In this document: piece by piece, positions 13,746 to 25,500 of the stretch
How the letters are laid out: each line of letters begins with the position of its first letter
Position numbering within the stretch: position 1 is the stretch's first letter
Origin: Mesaphorura yosii
Lineage: Eukaryota; Arthropoda; Collembola; Poduromorpha; Tullbergiidae
DNA length: 64,000 nucleotides
Reading direction: 5' to 3'
Assembly (NCBI GenBank): GCA_009869945.1
Contig: WIXG01000034.1
Span: forward strand, 124,001 to 188,000
Notes under the pieces: generated by a model
Databases searched by the model: none
The model's input: the letters and a program-made list of their open reading frames with translations, nothing else
Told to the model about the DNA's origin: nothing
Translations under genes and position numbers: made by a program

Positions 13746-14452
13746 TAATTTTCTCTCGTTGGTAAAGATCAGTAATTTCACCTCCCCAATGTACTATGAA
13801 AAAACTAAATCCCATGGCCCATAGCCGGCGACAATCATCTGTGCTGTGTGCCCCGGGAGTTTCAGTGCGCTATTAATACGCGAATACGAGCCGCGGAAGA
13901 CGGAAGCAAAAAGAGCAAAGAAAAGTATTCCCGAAAAATGTGTGGAGAACGAGCAAAAACGGCGAAAAGCGCAGTCAAGTTTGAAAATCTTTCAACTTTC
14001 AATTTAATTTTGGTTTGAAATAGAAGAGTTTTCTTATTACATAATGCTGCAGGAACCAAAGAGAATGCCAAACTTGAAACTCGGGTGAAAAGTACGAGCA
14101 AGATGAAAATCTATTAAGATATGGTTCGCATTTCAGTTCCGCCGTTCTTAACCTTTGTCTCTCAAACAGGAAGAAATGAAATGAACAACGACCCGGATAT
14201 TATAAGAAATGGGGCGCAAGAGTTCAAAGCAGTTCAGCAGCGCAGTTAAAAACTCGCAACTGCAACTTTTTCTACTTTCTTTCCTTTGCCACTTTGCTCC
14301 CGTTCCATCTGGATCTCCGGTTCCTTGTCGTTCGTGTCGCTTAAGTAAGAAAGATTATTATTTGAATCAATACGAGGCAAGTTGCAAGTCGAGAGTACGC
14401 TAAAACGCTATGCTAAATGAGAGATGATAGAAGTGAAAAGTGGTCGACTTAC

Positions 14453-14640
14453 TTGTTCACGGCCTGCAGTTTGCACGCGCACACAGAAAGAATCGACGAA
14501 AGAGGTTTTTGTTTCTTGCTTTCGTCGTCTGGGCCTGGCTGATGGTGATTACAGCAATTCACAAGTTCACGTAGTACAATTACACTAACAAGAGCTCAAC
14601 CGCTCAGCGTTCTGACTGGCTGCTCGGGTCGGTTGCGGGT
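14453..14640 (-). other. Candidate noncoding first exon of gene A (5' end unknown)
   Basis: On the minus strand this stretch ends with GTGAACAA followed by a near-consensus donor GTAAGTCG at 14452-14445. It is GC-richer than its neighbours and could splice to the acceptor at 11702, which would give a 5' UTR intron of about 2.75 kb. The upper boundary is a guess. No clear Inr/DPE pair was found for it. Confidence 0.22.
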
Positions 14641-15257
14641 CTGGATTCTTTCTGAATTAATTATTCACAAAAAGAGGCCAAGTTGAATAAACTTGACAAG
14701 AACAGTGCAAGCACGAGCACGGGCACGAGTCTGAATTAATATTATACGATTATGCCCTTAAATTCAAGATGACAATTCCAAGTACAAGTTTAAAACTATT
14801 TTTCTACCACTCCCTCAAACACAATAGTAAAAATGCCAAGATTAATATCTCGTGTACACAGTCACTGTGTGTGGCTCACATCTTTCTTCTTCTGACTGCC
14901 TTTCTCCAAAAAAGTATCCAGTGCAATAAAGAGAGGAATGTTGCAAAATAATAACGCAATGGTAATGCGTCCAACTTTCGCCGAACGAAACTTTCTTTTG
15001 TTGTTGTTGCTGCTACTAGTGCAGTTGTGTTATTGACCCAATACAATAATATTAAGTCAAGTGTGGAATACTATTATTTCGTAATATAAAGTTCTGGGTA
15101 CTTGCCTCGGCTGCTGCTTGAATATTATGTGCACTATTCACTTGAGTAAAATATTTTCAATACAATTTAATTTGTCTTGTTCTCGAAAGTATAGTAATTT
15201 GGATGGCGCCAGCAATTCCGGACTGTGGTGAAAGCGTCCGCAATAAAGGGAACTTAC

Positions 15258-15295
15258 GTTCATGTACACACTGCGCGAAGTTGATGAGCTGTTGG
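15258..15295 (-). other. Possible 38-nt noncoding exon, minus strand
   Basis: On the minus strand an acceptor CTTTTACAG is followed by 38 bases and then by the donor AAC|GTAAGTTCC. Both splice signals are good and correctly ordered, but such a small interval could arise by chance. If real, it would be a 5' UTR exon of gene A and would carry an upstream ATG near its 3' end. Confidence 0.15.
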
Positions 15296-17700
15296 CTGTA
15301 AAAGTTTGTTTGCTATATTTGCAAAAAGACCTCGAGCAAAGTGACACTGGAGTGAAATATCGGAGAAATCTATTATTATAGATGATAATGTCTTGCTGCT
15401 TCAAAAGCGTGGGTTTTTTTTTTACTATGCGATGTGCGAAATTGAGAACTTTCTTCTGGCTTCACCGCAGTTGATTTCTGTCTTGTCTGGAGCACGCACA
15501 CGCACGTAGCAAAGTGAAAGTATGCCGGGTATTAAAAACAGATACAAACGCTTCGTTGAGAATTTGCTGAACGCTGTGGGCACAAAATTAGCTGTCCAAT
15601 TGTAGCTTACACTGATTTACACAAGCGAAAGTTAATCCGAGCCCAATTTTTCCAGTCAGGAATCAATCTCACACAAACTTGAAGCTTGAATTGGTGTGTT
15701 TGAAAGTGTTGATGCTGATTTAGGGTGTTACACACAATTGAATTTAATTATCAGCAAATTCGACGATCGAAATAATTGCTACACGATTTGGGTGAGAAAT
15801 ACACACCTATTCGTTCAAAACAAAAATTCCAGCAATGGCAGCTCCTGCTTAATTCGAGAAATTCCTTCCGTTCCAATAGTTCAACGCCAATTTTTTGATT
15901 GCAATCGACACCTTTCTGCAAAATGAATGAAACAGGGTGTAAATAAATCAGCACGTGTTATATAAGAATATTGGTTTGATTTGAGACAAATTGTAAATCT
16001 AACGCAGGTATTCAAACAAACGAGAAACGCGTACTTCTCCGGTTCGGACTGAACAGAGTGATAGAACCTCTCACGATGAGCCCACGACCACAACTGAGCG
16101 GGGGTTGTTGTGAGACGCGAGGTGTACATGTGAGAGTGAATGATCTCATCAAACAGCAGAGAACCTCGCTTGGCTTGGCTCTAGCTCATACAAGTGAGAA
16201 AAGCGAGCTTTCAAGGCGACGCTACAAACGTAACATGCTGTCCACCGCGTTTAGCTTTGTAACGTGTGCTGTAGAAATTCTAGCGCACGGCTGATCATAC
16301 ACTAACGTCATACATCATATAAGACTAAATAAAGCTGATACTAAATTATTTTAAGGCTTGAATTTTGCAAAATGGAAAAATTTCGATACTGATAACGAAT
16401 TCTCAAGGACATGCACATGAACACTGCACTGGCAAAATTTTATTTAAAAATTTAAGCAGCCTCTGCACTTGGACGGATTCCAGCTTTTCGCTTTTTCACG
16501 TCAAGCAATTAATTTCTTCAGTGAGGCATTAATTAGAATTGTGAGTGATAACCTGCGAATATAGAGTTTCAATATTTGCTTGATGCAGATCGATTTCGAT
16601 TAATTAATAATACTCGGCAGTGTGTGTTGTGTGTTCTGGACTCCGGACCCCGATTCTGAGTAAATGCAATTTGGGTCGGATCAACGCGACACACGGCTTC
16701 AGTTTCAAGCCAATTCCGCACTGTAATTGTACTTAAAATTAGTAGTTCAGGCAGAGAATCACAGAATGCTTTTGGAAATCAATGAGCTCGCTTCGTTATC
16801 ACTTTCACCAGCCCGTTGTTAATTTTAATTAATCGTTAAACAAAGCTCTCTAGCTAAACTATCAGGTTACAAGTGCCTAAATAACGCAGAGCACGATAAA
16901 GTTAATTTCTTCTTCTTGTGTTCATAATAATCCGAACGAACGGAACCTGCCAGCAAAGGCAAAATGTCTTCTTCAATAACGGTCTTCTAGAATTTCCTTC
17001 CAGAAGATAATTAAACTAATAATTATTGTAGTTAGTTAATCTGTTTACTTTTAAATCAAGTCATGACATTATAAACTAAGATTGTTGCATTGTGCCAGCA
17101 CTACCCGAGCCCGTGACCTGTGCCCAATATTACACGTCGAACTTCTAATAGTCATTGGACAATGCTTTGCATCAAGCCTTTATAGCCAAGATCATTAAGA
17201 AATTTATCACCGAAATCTCATATTGTGACCAGTGAGATGGAATTTAGATCAATGTGAACTGGCATAATTCTTCTCGGCTCTGAAAGAATCTCGAAAATGA
17301 GAACAGGCAGACCTCTTCTGACTGTATAAAAGTATCGCAGAATTTATTAGTAAAAGTTGAGAATTTCCATGTTTATGAAGTTTTGATCTGTTCAACTCAG
17401 GCAGTTCCTACATTTTTTCTTGGAAAAGTTTTTGAACAAAGTCCAAAAAGTTTGAGGTGAATCAATGTGCTTCTTCAAACATCTTGACTTGGTTCTTCAG
17501 AATTTTTATATATCTCAATCTTTTAGTTCCTTAAATTCTAGCACATCAGAAACCTTCCAAGGTAAAACTCACAAATCCTCCGATAACGGTTAACTGCTAA
17601 CATTCAACCAATTCAATTCGATTTTTGAAGTAATAATTCAAGCGGACGAGCTAGTAACAAGTTTGGATTACATTACCAAATTAGAATACACTGAATTTTG

Positions 17701-17739
17701 TCTAGCATCAAATCGCAGGACGGCAATCTTGATGCTAGA
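17701..17739. repeat. Perfect 11-bp inverted repeat, 17-nt loop
   Basis: TCTAGCATCAA (17701-17711) pairs perfectly with TTGATGCTAGA (17729-17739). It is the first of three perfect hairpins within 185 bp, about 1 kb upstream of the gene B promoter. Confidence 0.6.
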
Positions 17740-17836
17740 ATCCTCTGCTACCGTACTGCGGATTTTCCCGCAGGCTCTCGACTAGTGACCCAAAAAACTC
17801 ACGGGCCGATCCGGTACTTACTTAATATGCTATATC

Positions 17837-17862
17837 TGCTTACTGAATATGCTTACTGAATA
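17837..17862. repeat. Two perfect 13-bp tandem units (TGCTTACTGAATA)
   Basis: Positions 17837-17849 and 17850-17862 are identical. The second copy runs into the hairpin that begins at 17859. Confidence 0.6.
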
Positions 17863-17884
17863 AATCTTCAAGGAAAGATTTATT
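17859..17884. repeat. Perfect 10-bp hairpin, 6-nt loop
   Basis: AATAAATCTT (17859-17868) pairs perfectly with AAGATTTATT (17875-17884) around the loop CAAGGA. A further 6-bp hairpin (CTGCGG/CCGCAG) lies between this and the 17701 hairpin. The cluster could be the relic of a small transposable element or a structured RNA end. No terminal repeats bounding all three were seen. Confidence 0.6.
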
Positions 17885-18719
17885 GGTCAGACTTGTAAAA
17901 ACAACTTTAAAATAACAACTGCGTAATTCTGCTGGGCACAGAGTACAGACAATGAACTCTTTGACTCTTCGAACACGATAGTATTAAGGGAATAAGACAA
18001 GTTGCAAGAGCTAAGGCCGGGTGCTCCAAAGAAATTTGCATAATATGAAAGTTTGGGTTTTTATTGATGCTTCATGGAATCATGAGATATTTTATGAGGA
18101 AAGTTATAAATCGCATAAATTTGATAGCAGGATCATAACAATGAATTTTGTAAGTATTTCCGATATTCGAAACTGGGCAAGATTTAAAGCACTTAAGAGA
18201 GCTCAAATAATGTTTCAAATTACCGACGATGTGGAGTCTATGCAGTTGGCAGACTCGGATTGATTTAAGTTGTTCTTGTCGGCCAAAGCGGCTTCATAAC
18301 TTCTGCGATTGGATCAGGAAACCGCGAGTTCAATTTATTTAATTATGATTAATTAATTTATAAGGATTTATTGACAGTACTAGATTTATTGCGATGTTCT
18401 AGGCTGGAATCGATAGCCACTAGAATGCTTCGCTCTCCTTCAAGCGTGCGACAACACTTGGGAAGTTGTGACCCCGGATTTTGGGAAGCTGAGTTAGAAA
18501 TCAGACTTTGTTCATCCGGTCGCGTCGTTGCTGCGTTTGTGGCGCGTAGTCACAAAAGTGAACGAGATGTGGTGCTGTATTCTCCACCAGCTTTTCCGTG
18601 CCTTCTCCACTGATCACACTGAGAGCCGCTCTGAGTCTTGGCTCTACGTGTTCGTTCATTCACTCATCGCACACAGCCTCGTGAAGTCATTTCACCCCTG
18701 CCGCTAGCACCAAACCTGC

Positions 18720-18754
18720 TCAGTTGTTCACTTCACTTCGAGCAGAGAAGTTGT
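18720..18754 (+). promoter_or_regulatory. Gene B core promoter: Inr plus DPE, TATA-less
   Basis: The Inr TCAGTT at 18720-18725 is an exact match to the arthropod initiator (TCAKTY), which places +1 at the A at 18722. The DPE AGTTGT at 18749-18754 matches RGWYVT at all six positions and falls exactly at +28 to +33, the spacing such promoters require. No TATA box stands 25-35 bp upstream. It lies 380 bp upstream of the gene B start codon on the same strand. One or two such pairs are expected by chance in the whole window, but rarely this close to a first exon. Confidence 0.6.
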
Positions 18755-19101
18755 GTCGCATTTTTGTCGTGCATGCACCTTGTGGTGGTACTGTTTCACT
18801 GATTAAATCTGAGAATCTGTGTTTCATTGACAAATTATTCATCGAAATTCACTCATCCATTCACGTTCGCATTTTGCATGAAATAAAGTGAAAGAAACAT
18901 TGAGGCTTGCACGTTGTTATTGCATTTCGGGTGTAAAGGACGCCGGTGAAAGTTGAGACACCAATAAAAAAAGTTCACTTCCGGCGACGGATCGATTTAA
19001 TTACCAGTTCGGAGACTTTTACTTGGTGACATTTCTGACTGTGTCGAACATCAACTTCCAATCTTAAAGGAAAAGACGGAAGCGGAAGCCAAATTGTGGC
19101 A
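18722..19101 (+). other. Gene B 5' UTR with two short upstream ORFs
   Basis: It runs from the predicted start site to the base before the ATG. It holds a nine-codon upstream ORF (18773-18802, MHLVVVLFH) and a two-codon one (18878-18886). These would be expected to lower translation of the main frame. No clear splice pair was seen inside, so I treat it as one exon. Confidence 0.5.
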
Positions 19102-19198
19102 ATGGCGTCAAAAGGAATTTGTCAGCTTCACTTGAGTTCCCGGAACTCGCTGATTCTGCTGTTCGTCTCCTTCTGGATTGTCTGGAACTTCAAAACAG
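19102..19198 (+). CDS. Gene B: first coding exon, signal peptide (5' part of a secreted or membrane protein)
   Basis: The ATG at 19102 sits in a good context (GGCAATGG). It opens 32 codons plus one base before a GT at 19199. The peptide begins MASKGICQLHLSSRNS, then a strongly hydrophobic stretch (LILLLFVSFWIVW), then NFKTG. If unspliced, the frame would stop at 19216-19218, so splicing is needed for a real protein. The donor CAG|GTTCGC is weak on the intron side but has a perfect exon side. Phase, splice position and the FKTG end all match gene A on the opposite strand, supporting paralogy. The mature protein lies beyond the window. Phase-1 introns after the signal peptide followed by giant introns are known in arthropod neural IgSF adhesion genes and in ligand-gated channel subunits. 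Neither can be chosen from this exon alone. Confidence 0.62.
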
Positions 19199-22100
19199 GT
19201 TCGCAGTTGCACAACTGAAACATTTCTTGCTTCTTGCATGAATTAATTAAATTAAGACCACGTCAAGCGTGTGAGACGAATTAAAAGCTAGACTAGACTA
19301 ACAACCTTCCCCATGCATAATTAAGTTGAAAATCTCTCGCCTCGTTGTAACTTAGCACTTGGAAGGATTCTCTTAATTTCCGAGATTCAGACACGGCCAG
19401 TTATGAATAAAATATTCTCCTGTTCGCTGTTCTATTCTAATCTCTTGTGAAATTCGAACCTGCAAAAGATCTAACAAGTGTGACTATGCTCATTGCATAA
19501 ATTTTCTGCAAGAACTGACCTGGTTTAGTTATCACACAAGTTTAGATATTTCCAGCTTATGTGACAGTGCGAGCCGGCTTAAACGTGAGGAATTCAACCG
19601 AAAATCCTTTAAGCTCCCGTCCCGTCTCGACATTGCAGATTGCATTATCCTGAATGCATTTCGTAACGAACCACAACTTGTCTCACGTCGAGGAGAGGGC
19701 TTGAAAACAGGAATGGAAGACGTCTAATTCGTGTTGAAATGAGAAATTCTAAGATTTACTTCCACCTTAATTCCTGTGCAGTGTACAGTCGAGCGCTTTC
19801 CCTTTATCGTAATCTCATTGTAGTCGTAGTCGATGCAGCAATTTAGCCGTTAAAGTTGATTTCATTCGGGCCTCGTTTGATGCATGCAACCGGCTTAACT
19901 TGCAATTGCAATTGCAGGACGAAATTGATTGAAAACGAAAGGATTTACCTTGAATCTTTTTACTCATGAGCGGACATCACACGTCAGCGAGCCTAATTGC
20001 TTAAACCCACCACGTAGCATATTTTGACACAATCAGTTGTCACTCATTCTTGCATCGCGGCGTTGGCATTCATGAAAACGAGCACACAGTATTTTGTCAT
20101 TCATTCATATTTGCGGTGCAATATGAGAAACCTTGAAGACCACAATGCATGAACACTGTTTCCAGTAGTTGGGAGCTGGAAAGCAATTCTGAGCCATGTA
20201 TACATGCATTCAAAGCATTACCGCACGTTATGTCAAGTCTTGACAGAAAATTAAGCCTCTCTTTCTCAGCTCAGTCGCACACCTTGCTTGTGATTGTAAT
20301 ACAATCGTCTACAGCAGCAGATCTTTTTGTGGTACCATCATGTTTAAAAGCGATGCATTCTTTTTGAGGCCGAGACTGCGAGGAGTCCTTTGAAGGTGTG
20401 AATCTGGAAGAAGGATCAAATTCATGAATAATACAACACGAGCATTACCATTACTATCAGTAGTCGTAATTTTTTATGAAAAGGCATGGAATTAACTATA
20501 TTATATTTTTTTTTTGAGATTTGATCCCTTGTAATCCGCAATTCAATGCAATGTTCATGACACAATGGAACTAAATAGTATGGGTGTTTATGCCCATGTT
20601 CTTCCATTCTCATTCCGGTAGATATTATCCAGAAAAAAGAGTACATTGAGCAAAACAAATCATAACTGGACTTTCATTTCTTCACGCGGGGTTTACGCAC
20701 TTTACAAGTTATGCGATGTTCATCCCGACAGTTCAAAAGACGCAAACTCTTATGTCCTAGTTCTCTTAAGCATTCGGCCGGCTTACCTGAACGAACGAAG
20801 TTCTGAATGAATCGTGCTACTCAATTCATTTCAGTTACCACCAATGATAATTCTTTAGTACGCACCGAAAAAGAGATTCTGAAAGATTATCATCGCGTTT
20901 CTGGTTTCTGTCGAATTCATAATTCGGTCTTTCTCATCTGCGCTTTCCCACTAACACGCTATGTCAGGCGGAATCGTAAAAGGTGCCAAGACTTAACCTT
21001 TGACAGTAGTTCAATGTTCTTAAACTTTGAAACCTGAGCTGAAGCTGAACGATGAGGTGCTCCTTTAAAGTAGCCAGCTTGCCACACAGCAGCAGTGGTA
21101 GTACAGCATCGGGAAGTAAAGGGTGCTGACGCTGGTCCTGGCTTTCTGGCTGTCGCAGGGATTATCTCTTGACACATTTAAACTTTGTGAGAAAGGCGAG
21201 GAAAGACCATCGGTTCCATTTCCAACGTTTTGGGTGCCCGGTCTGTGTAAAAACTGAGTCTCACACGCTTCGAATTGAAGTTACACAACAACCATAAATC
21301 GTTTGACCAGGTTCCGATACACTAATTATAATTTATTGCCTTCTGAACTCCTATTTCTGCCCTTACCCTTATATTGAGCGAACTCGCAGACGTCCTGTGC
21401 CTTTTTTGTCGCACGTATCGTATTTAAATTGACAGAAATCGGTTCAGTTCTAACGAGCAAACCAAGCGACGCAGTAAAAGCATCTGATTTAATCGGGGCG
21501 GAGTAAGACGTCTGAGCTTGTGAATTGTGGAGTATTTTCTCATAGAATTTTAAGTTGAGAAAATATGAGGACTTTGGGATTTCACGAGAGTACGCACATC
21601 TGAGACCGAGACTAACCTTCCGCCACCACCGCCACGCTTGGCCATGAAGCCATCGTACGTAGATACAAGATAAGGATATTCCGAGGTCACAGACTTTTTT
21701 ATTATTTTCAAGAGCATGCCATTCGAGCCCATACGACCGAAATTGTTCACTTCAGTTTGGCTTTCGCTGGAAACTGGAAACATGGACTAATAATAATACT
21801 CCATTTGTCCCAAGAGGAAAATATGAAACTAGTAAAAAGGACAAACCGAACATTATCGTAAATACTTCCAGAAATGTCTAGTGCGAGCGGAGGCGAAGGA
21901 AGGAAGGCGGAAGTATGAAATATATCTCGGGAAACGGAAAAATAGAACTCGAAAAGTTGATCACAAAGCTGGAGTCGGAGCTGGGCGCTGATGCACTGGA
22001 TGGCGGATGGCCTCGTTGATCTAGTTTTAGTCTTTGGAACATGTACTCGTTTAATTGCTCTTGCGTTCGCTCGGGTTTCCACAAACGTTTTCAGCCTCAG

Positions 22101-22500
22101 TTTCTTGAGTCTTCTTTCTACTGTATGATGCCACTACCACCAAATGTAATTGCCGCCGCGGCGAAAAATAATGGCTTGGATCAGGCAATGAAAGTAGCAT
22201 TTAACATTTTAATGAGTGCAGCGAGTCCATAACTCGTAAAATCAATTTGCTTTGTTTGAATTTAAGAGCATGTATGCATGAAAGAGATACGGTAATTTCT
22301 TGAGCCCCTTGGCAAGCGGGCAGGCAGGCATCAGACACGGTGACGTTGCCGTTGCTGTACCCTTTGCTAAGGTCAGCATTAATAATACCCACAGCATTAA
22401 TTCCAACGTATCATCATGAGTGAGCATCCCCGCGGATCGACACATGTTTCTTTCGTAAGATTAGTGTCCATAAAAAAGTAAACTATCACCGATTAAAATT

Positions 22501-22524
22501 CGAGCCGAGCCGAGTCGAGCTCGA
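22501..22524. repeat. Short CGAGC/CGAGT pentamer tract
   Basis: Four consecutive CGAG[C/T] pentamers followed by TCGA. A related GAGTC run occurs near 1796-1812. Confidence 0.5.
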
Positions 22525-25500
22525 TTCCAGCTCTTTAGCAATCTTTCATTCCGCATTTGCCTTGGTCGTCCGATCTTGAGAGATCAGAGATTGTGTTCCA
22601 TTCTTATGTAAAATTGCTGCAGTCGAAGTCGAAGAATGGGAAAACACGAGACCAGTTAATAGCCCAAAACGGAATAAATGCCTGTGTGTTTGCTTTCGTT
22701 ACTCCACTACAAGTTTAAATGTTGAAATTGATCCAGGGGGCCTTCGTTATTACAAACCAGTAAAATTCTCGTTATTAGCGCTTAATGGAGTCGCACAAAC
22801 ACAAGTACCACGTTGTTTCGCCTTTTTATTGTTAAGAAAATATATCATAAAATAAATTTTATGCTTTGGGGTACGTGCTTCGAGTCTTGGAGAATAATAA
22901 AAGCAATGCTGACACAATCCGCTTGTGCTTGGGTCGGAATTCTTCGCAGCGTCTTGGAATGCGCCACGCCACGTCTCCGACTTGCTCTTTAGCTGCAGCA
23001 ACATTTTGTCACGTAAAGCACCGCGTAGCAGAATGCAATATTCAGTTTTCAGTGAGTCAAGTACGCGCAACGCGTCTGAAAAAAGTGCTTTGTATTCCCT
23101 CCGTGGAAAAGATGAAGAGTGCGAAAGCTCAAAAGTCAGCGGAGAGTTTTTTTTATCAGAAAATTACTCATGATACAATATGTAACATAATAGCCTCAGA
23201 GCTCTGCCTTTGGAAATCATTTAAAAATTCACATCATGCATTTTATTGTGTGTAGCATGTTTCATTTATGAATAATTGCTGTTATTAATGGCCTACATCA
23301 GGAGAAAATGAAAGGATATTAGCATTGTATTGGGAGTCGAACCAACGCGGGCACGGTTTGGGTTTGAGGCATTCTATTCTTGTGCCCGTAATATATTAAG
23401 GGTCACTCAGCTGGAGGTGTGTTACTTACACCTTAGCCACCTGTAGTGCGGACGAACCCTTCGAAAGGAACTCGAAAGCCTGTCCTGTGAGCATGCAACT
23501 TTCCTGCGTTTGGACTCTGACTCGGCTGGTTCTGACTCTGGCTCTGGTAGGATTAACAATACAGCCACAGCTCACCATGAGGTCACAACAAACAAAATCC
23601 CAATCTTCCTCTCACCCGTCTTGCTCTTGGCTTTTGCGAAAGGTGTAATTTGGGGATTATTAGTTCCGGAGGTTGCGGTCATTTCCACGGCTTACAACTG
23701 TTTACATTTGGGTGCTGCGGGCCTGGAATTTGTTTAATTGTTACTGCAATGTAAACATGTGTCTCGGCATCAAGAGCGCGGTGGGTGATTTACAACCGGC
23801 TGAGCCGTCAGTCGTTCGCTCTGCGTTTGGCACGTCTGACGTCGGCGTAGGTACGTGTTGGAATTAATGCAGGCCAGATGAATTTCACTTTTCTGAATCT
23901 AGACAGATTGATTCTAACCAATAATCTCTGGTTCGAGTCCCCCTTTTATCCCACGCTTTCACTTGTGAATGATTGTTTTGGCAATCGTCGATTCAGTTTC
24001 GATATCCTTCCTTCACGAAGATGAAACGGAACGCCCGGCGGATTAGCCAGACTACCAGACTACTTACTCCTTAAGTCTTGAATGACAACAATTATGCGTA
24101 AGTCTTGCATGAATCGAGCCATGAATCAATGAATGAATGCATCAAGCGTGTGAATTGTTACACAAATAGCCTCTTATTATGCTATCGAGTCCGCATTGTC
24201 TCTTTGCTTGCTTTTAATATTAGGCGTTGGATCTTCGACTCCTTTCTTCTTATCCCATTGTCAGGCTTTTGCTGAATCACTCTCGAGATTCACGTAACAA
24301 TTGCATTTGCGTTGCTTTCTTTTATTTATTCAGGGATTGTGGCATTTGATTAAAGCACAACTTGAATGTAGGACAAGATAGAAACACAATGCAACGCAAA
24401 GAAGCACATTTCAGGCTACTCCTTTTGTTGTCGCATTGTTGGTTTTCTTGTAATCCAGGAGCAACAATGCTTGAAAGATGAACATGCAGCATTTCGTTCC
24501 TTGATTCCTTCGGAAGCGTGACGTCCGGAAGGCGATGAGGAGGCTTGACTTGGATTTCAAATTTAAGAAAATCAATACCGTGTCATTTGTTAAGTAACTA
24601 GAGTTAATGCTGCTGTAAAGCTCAAGGGTCCTACCAATTAAACTCCATTCGAGTGAACAATGAATCCAATTAATTACTCGAATTATCGAGCTGGTTGTCG
24701 AATCAGATTTTGAACTGTCCACTGTCGGCATTGTGGCGTAAACGAATTTGATCGATTTTAGTTAGCAAATAATTAAATCGAAGTGATACGTGCGAGAATA
24801 GAAATAGGATTAGACAGCCATTAAATATAGTTGACAACCACTGTGCTGTATTTTGGTACTGCGTTGGACGCCAATAACTTGATTGAAATACCCTACATTT
24901 ATGCCTGAAGCTGGCTGGTTTATTTGTTTTCCTGCTTCGACGGGTGATATGAATGAATTACTGGAGGACGTTAATCAATACTATTCAAGTGAAACCACAT
25001 AATTACGAGCATTAGCTTGTCAAGTACCACAAACCGATTCGATTGCCCAAATTGCCGATACCACCACTTTGCAAAAATTGTCCCGGCCCGACTACTGACT
25101 GCGTGTGTGAATGTGAATGAACTTCTTACTTGACTTCCTTCGAACTCCTGTAATGGTGTAATGAAATTATGGGTCGCGGGTCGCGACAGATGATATTTCC
25201 AATTTTATTACCCTGCATGTATTACAATTTTAATGGTGTGAATTTTGACTTTTAAGTCACGGAAAATCAGATACGGATGCGTGGAAATATGAATCCCCTC
25301 CTTCGAAACTACTCACCGATTCACTGATTACAATCTGGCTTTCAACTTCAGTCATAAACTCGTATGAGTGTGTTGTAAATGAGGTTTAATTAAAGTGGGT
25401 GTAATTTAATAGAGTTAATGGACTCGAGGAAAGGAGAAAGAACGAGTCACGCTTTACCATCGTATCGCATTTCTTTTGAGTAAATTAAACCTGAGCTTCG

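Larger units (their letters stand above)
13746..17700. other. Shared 5' region between genes A and B, right part
   Basis: No coding gene was recognised. Two minus-strand donor-like sites could belong to noncoding first exons of gene A: GTAAGTCG with the exon from 14453 upward, and GTAAGTTC with the exon from 15258 upward. A minus-strand Inr match (TCAGTC, 16047-16052) has no DPE at the required spacing. The remainder shows only AT-rich sequence with scattered TAATTA cores. Confidence 0.3.

Noticed and set aside
20775-20800. Minus-strand juxtaposed site GTTCAG|GTAAGC at 20786/20787
   Set aside because: No branch point and only a moderate pyrimidine tract. It would need gene A to extend beyond 20.8 kb, overlapping gene B. 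Kept as a measure of background.
23330-23345. Reverse-strand B-box-like GGTTCGACTCC
   Set aside because: The stem pairs only with an oversized loop and there is no A box, so it is not a tRNA.
23920-23950. B-box-like GGTTCGAGTCC followed by a T run, possible tRNA
   Set aside because: The T-stem does not pair, and no A box, anticodon arm or acceptor stem fits upstream.
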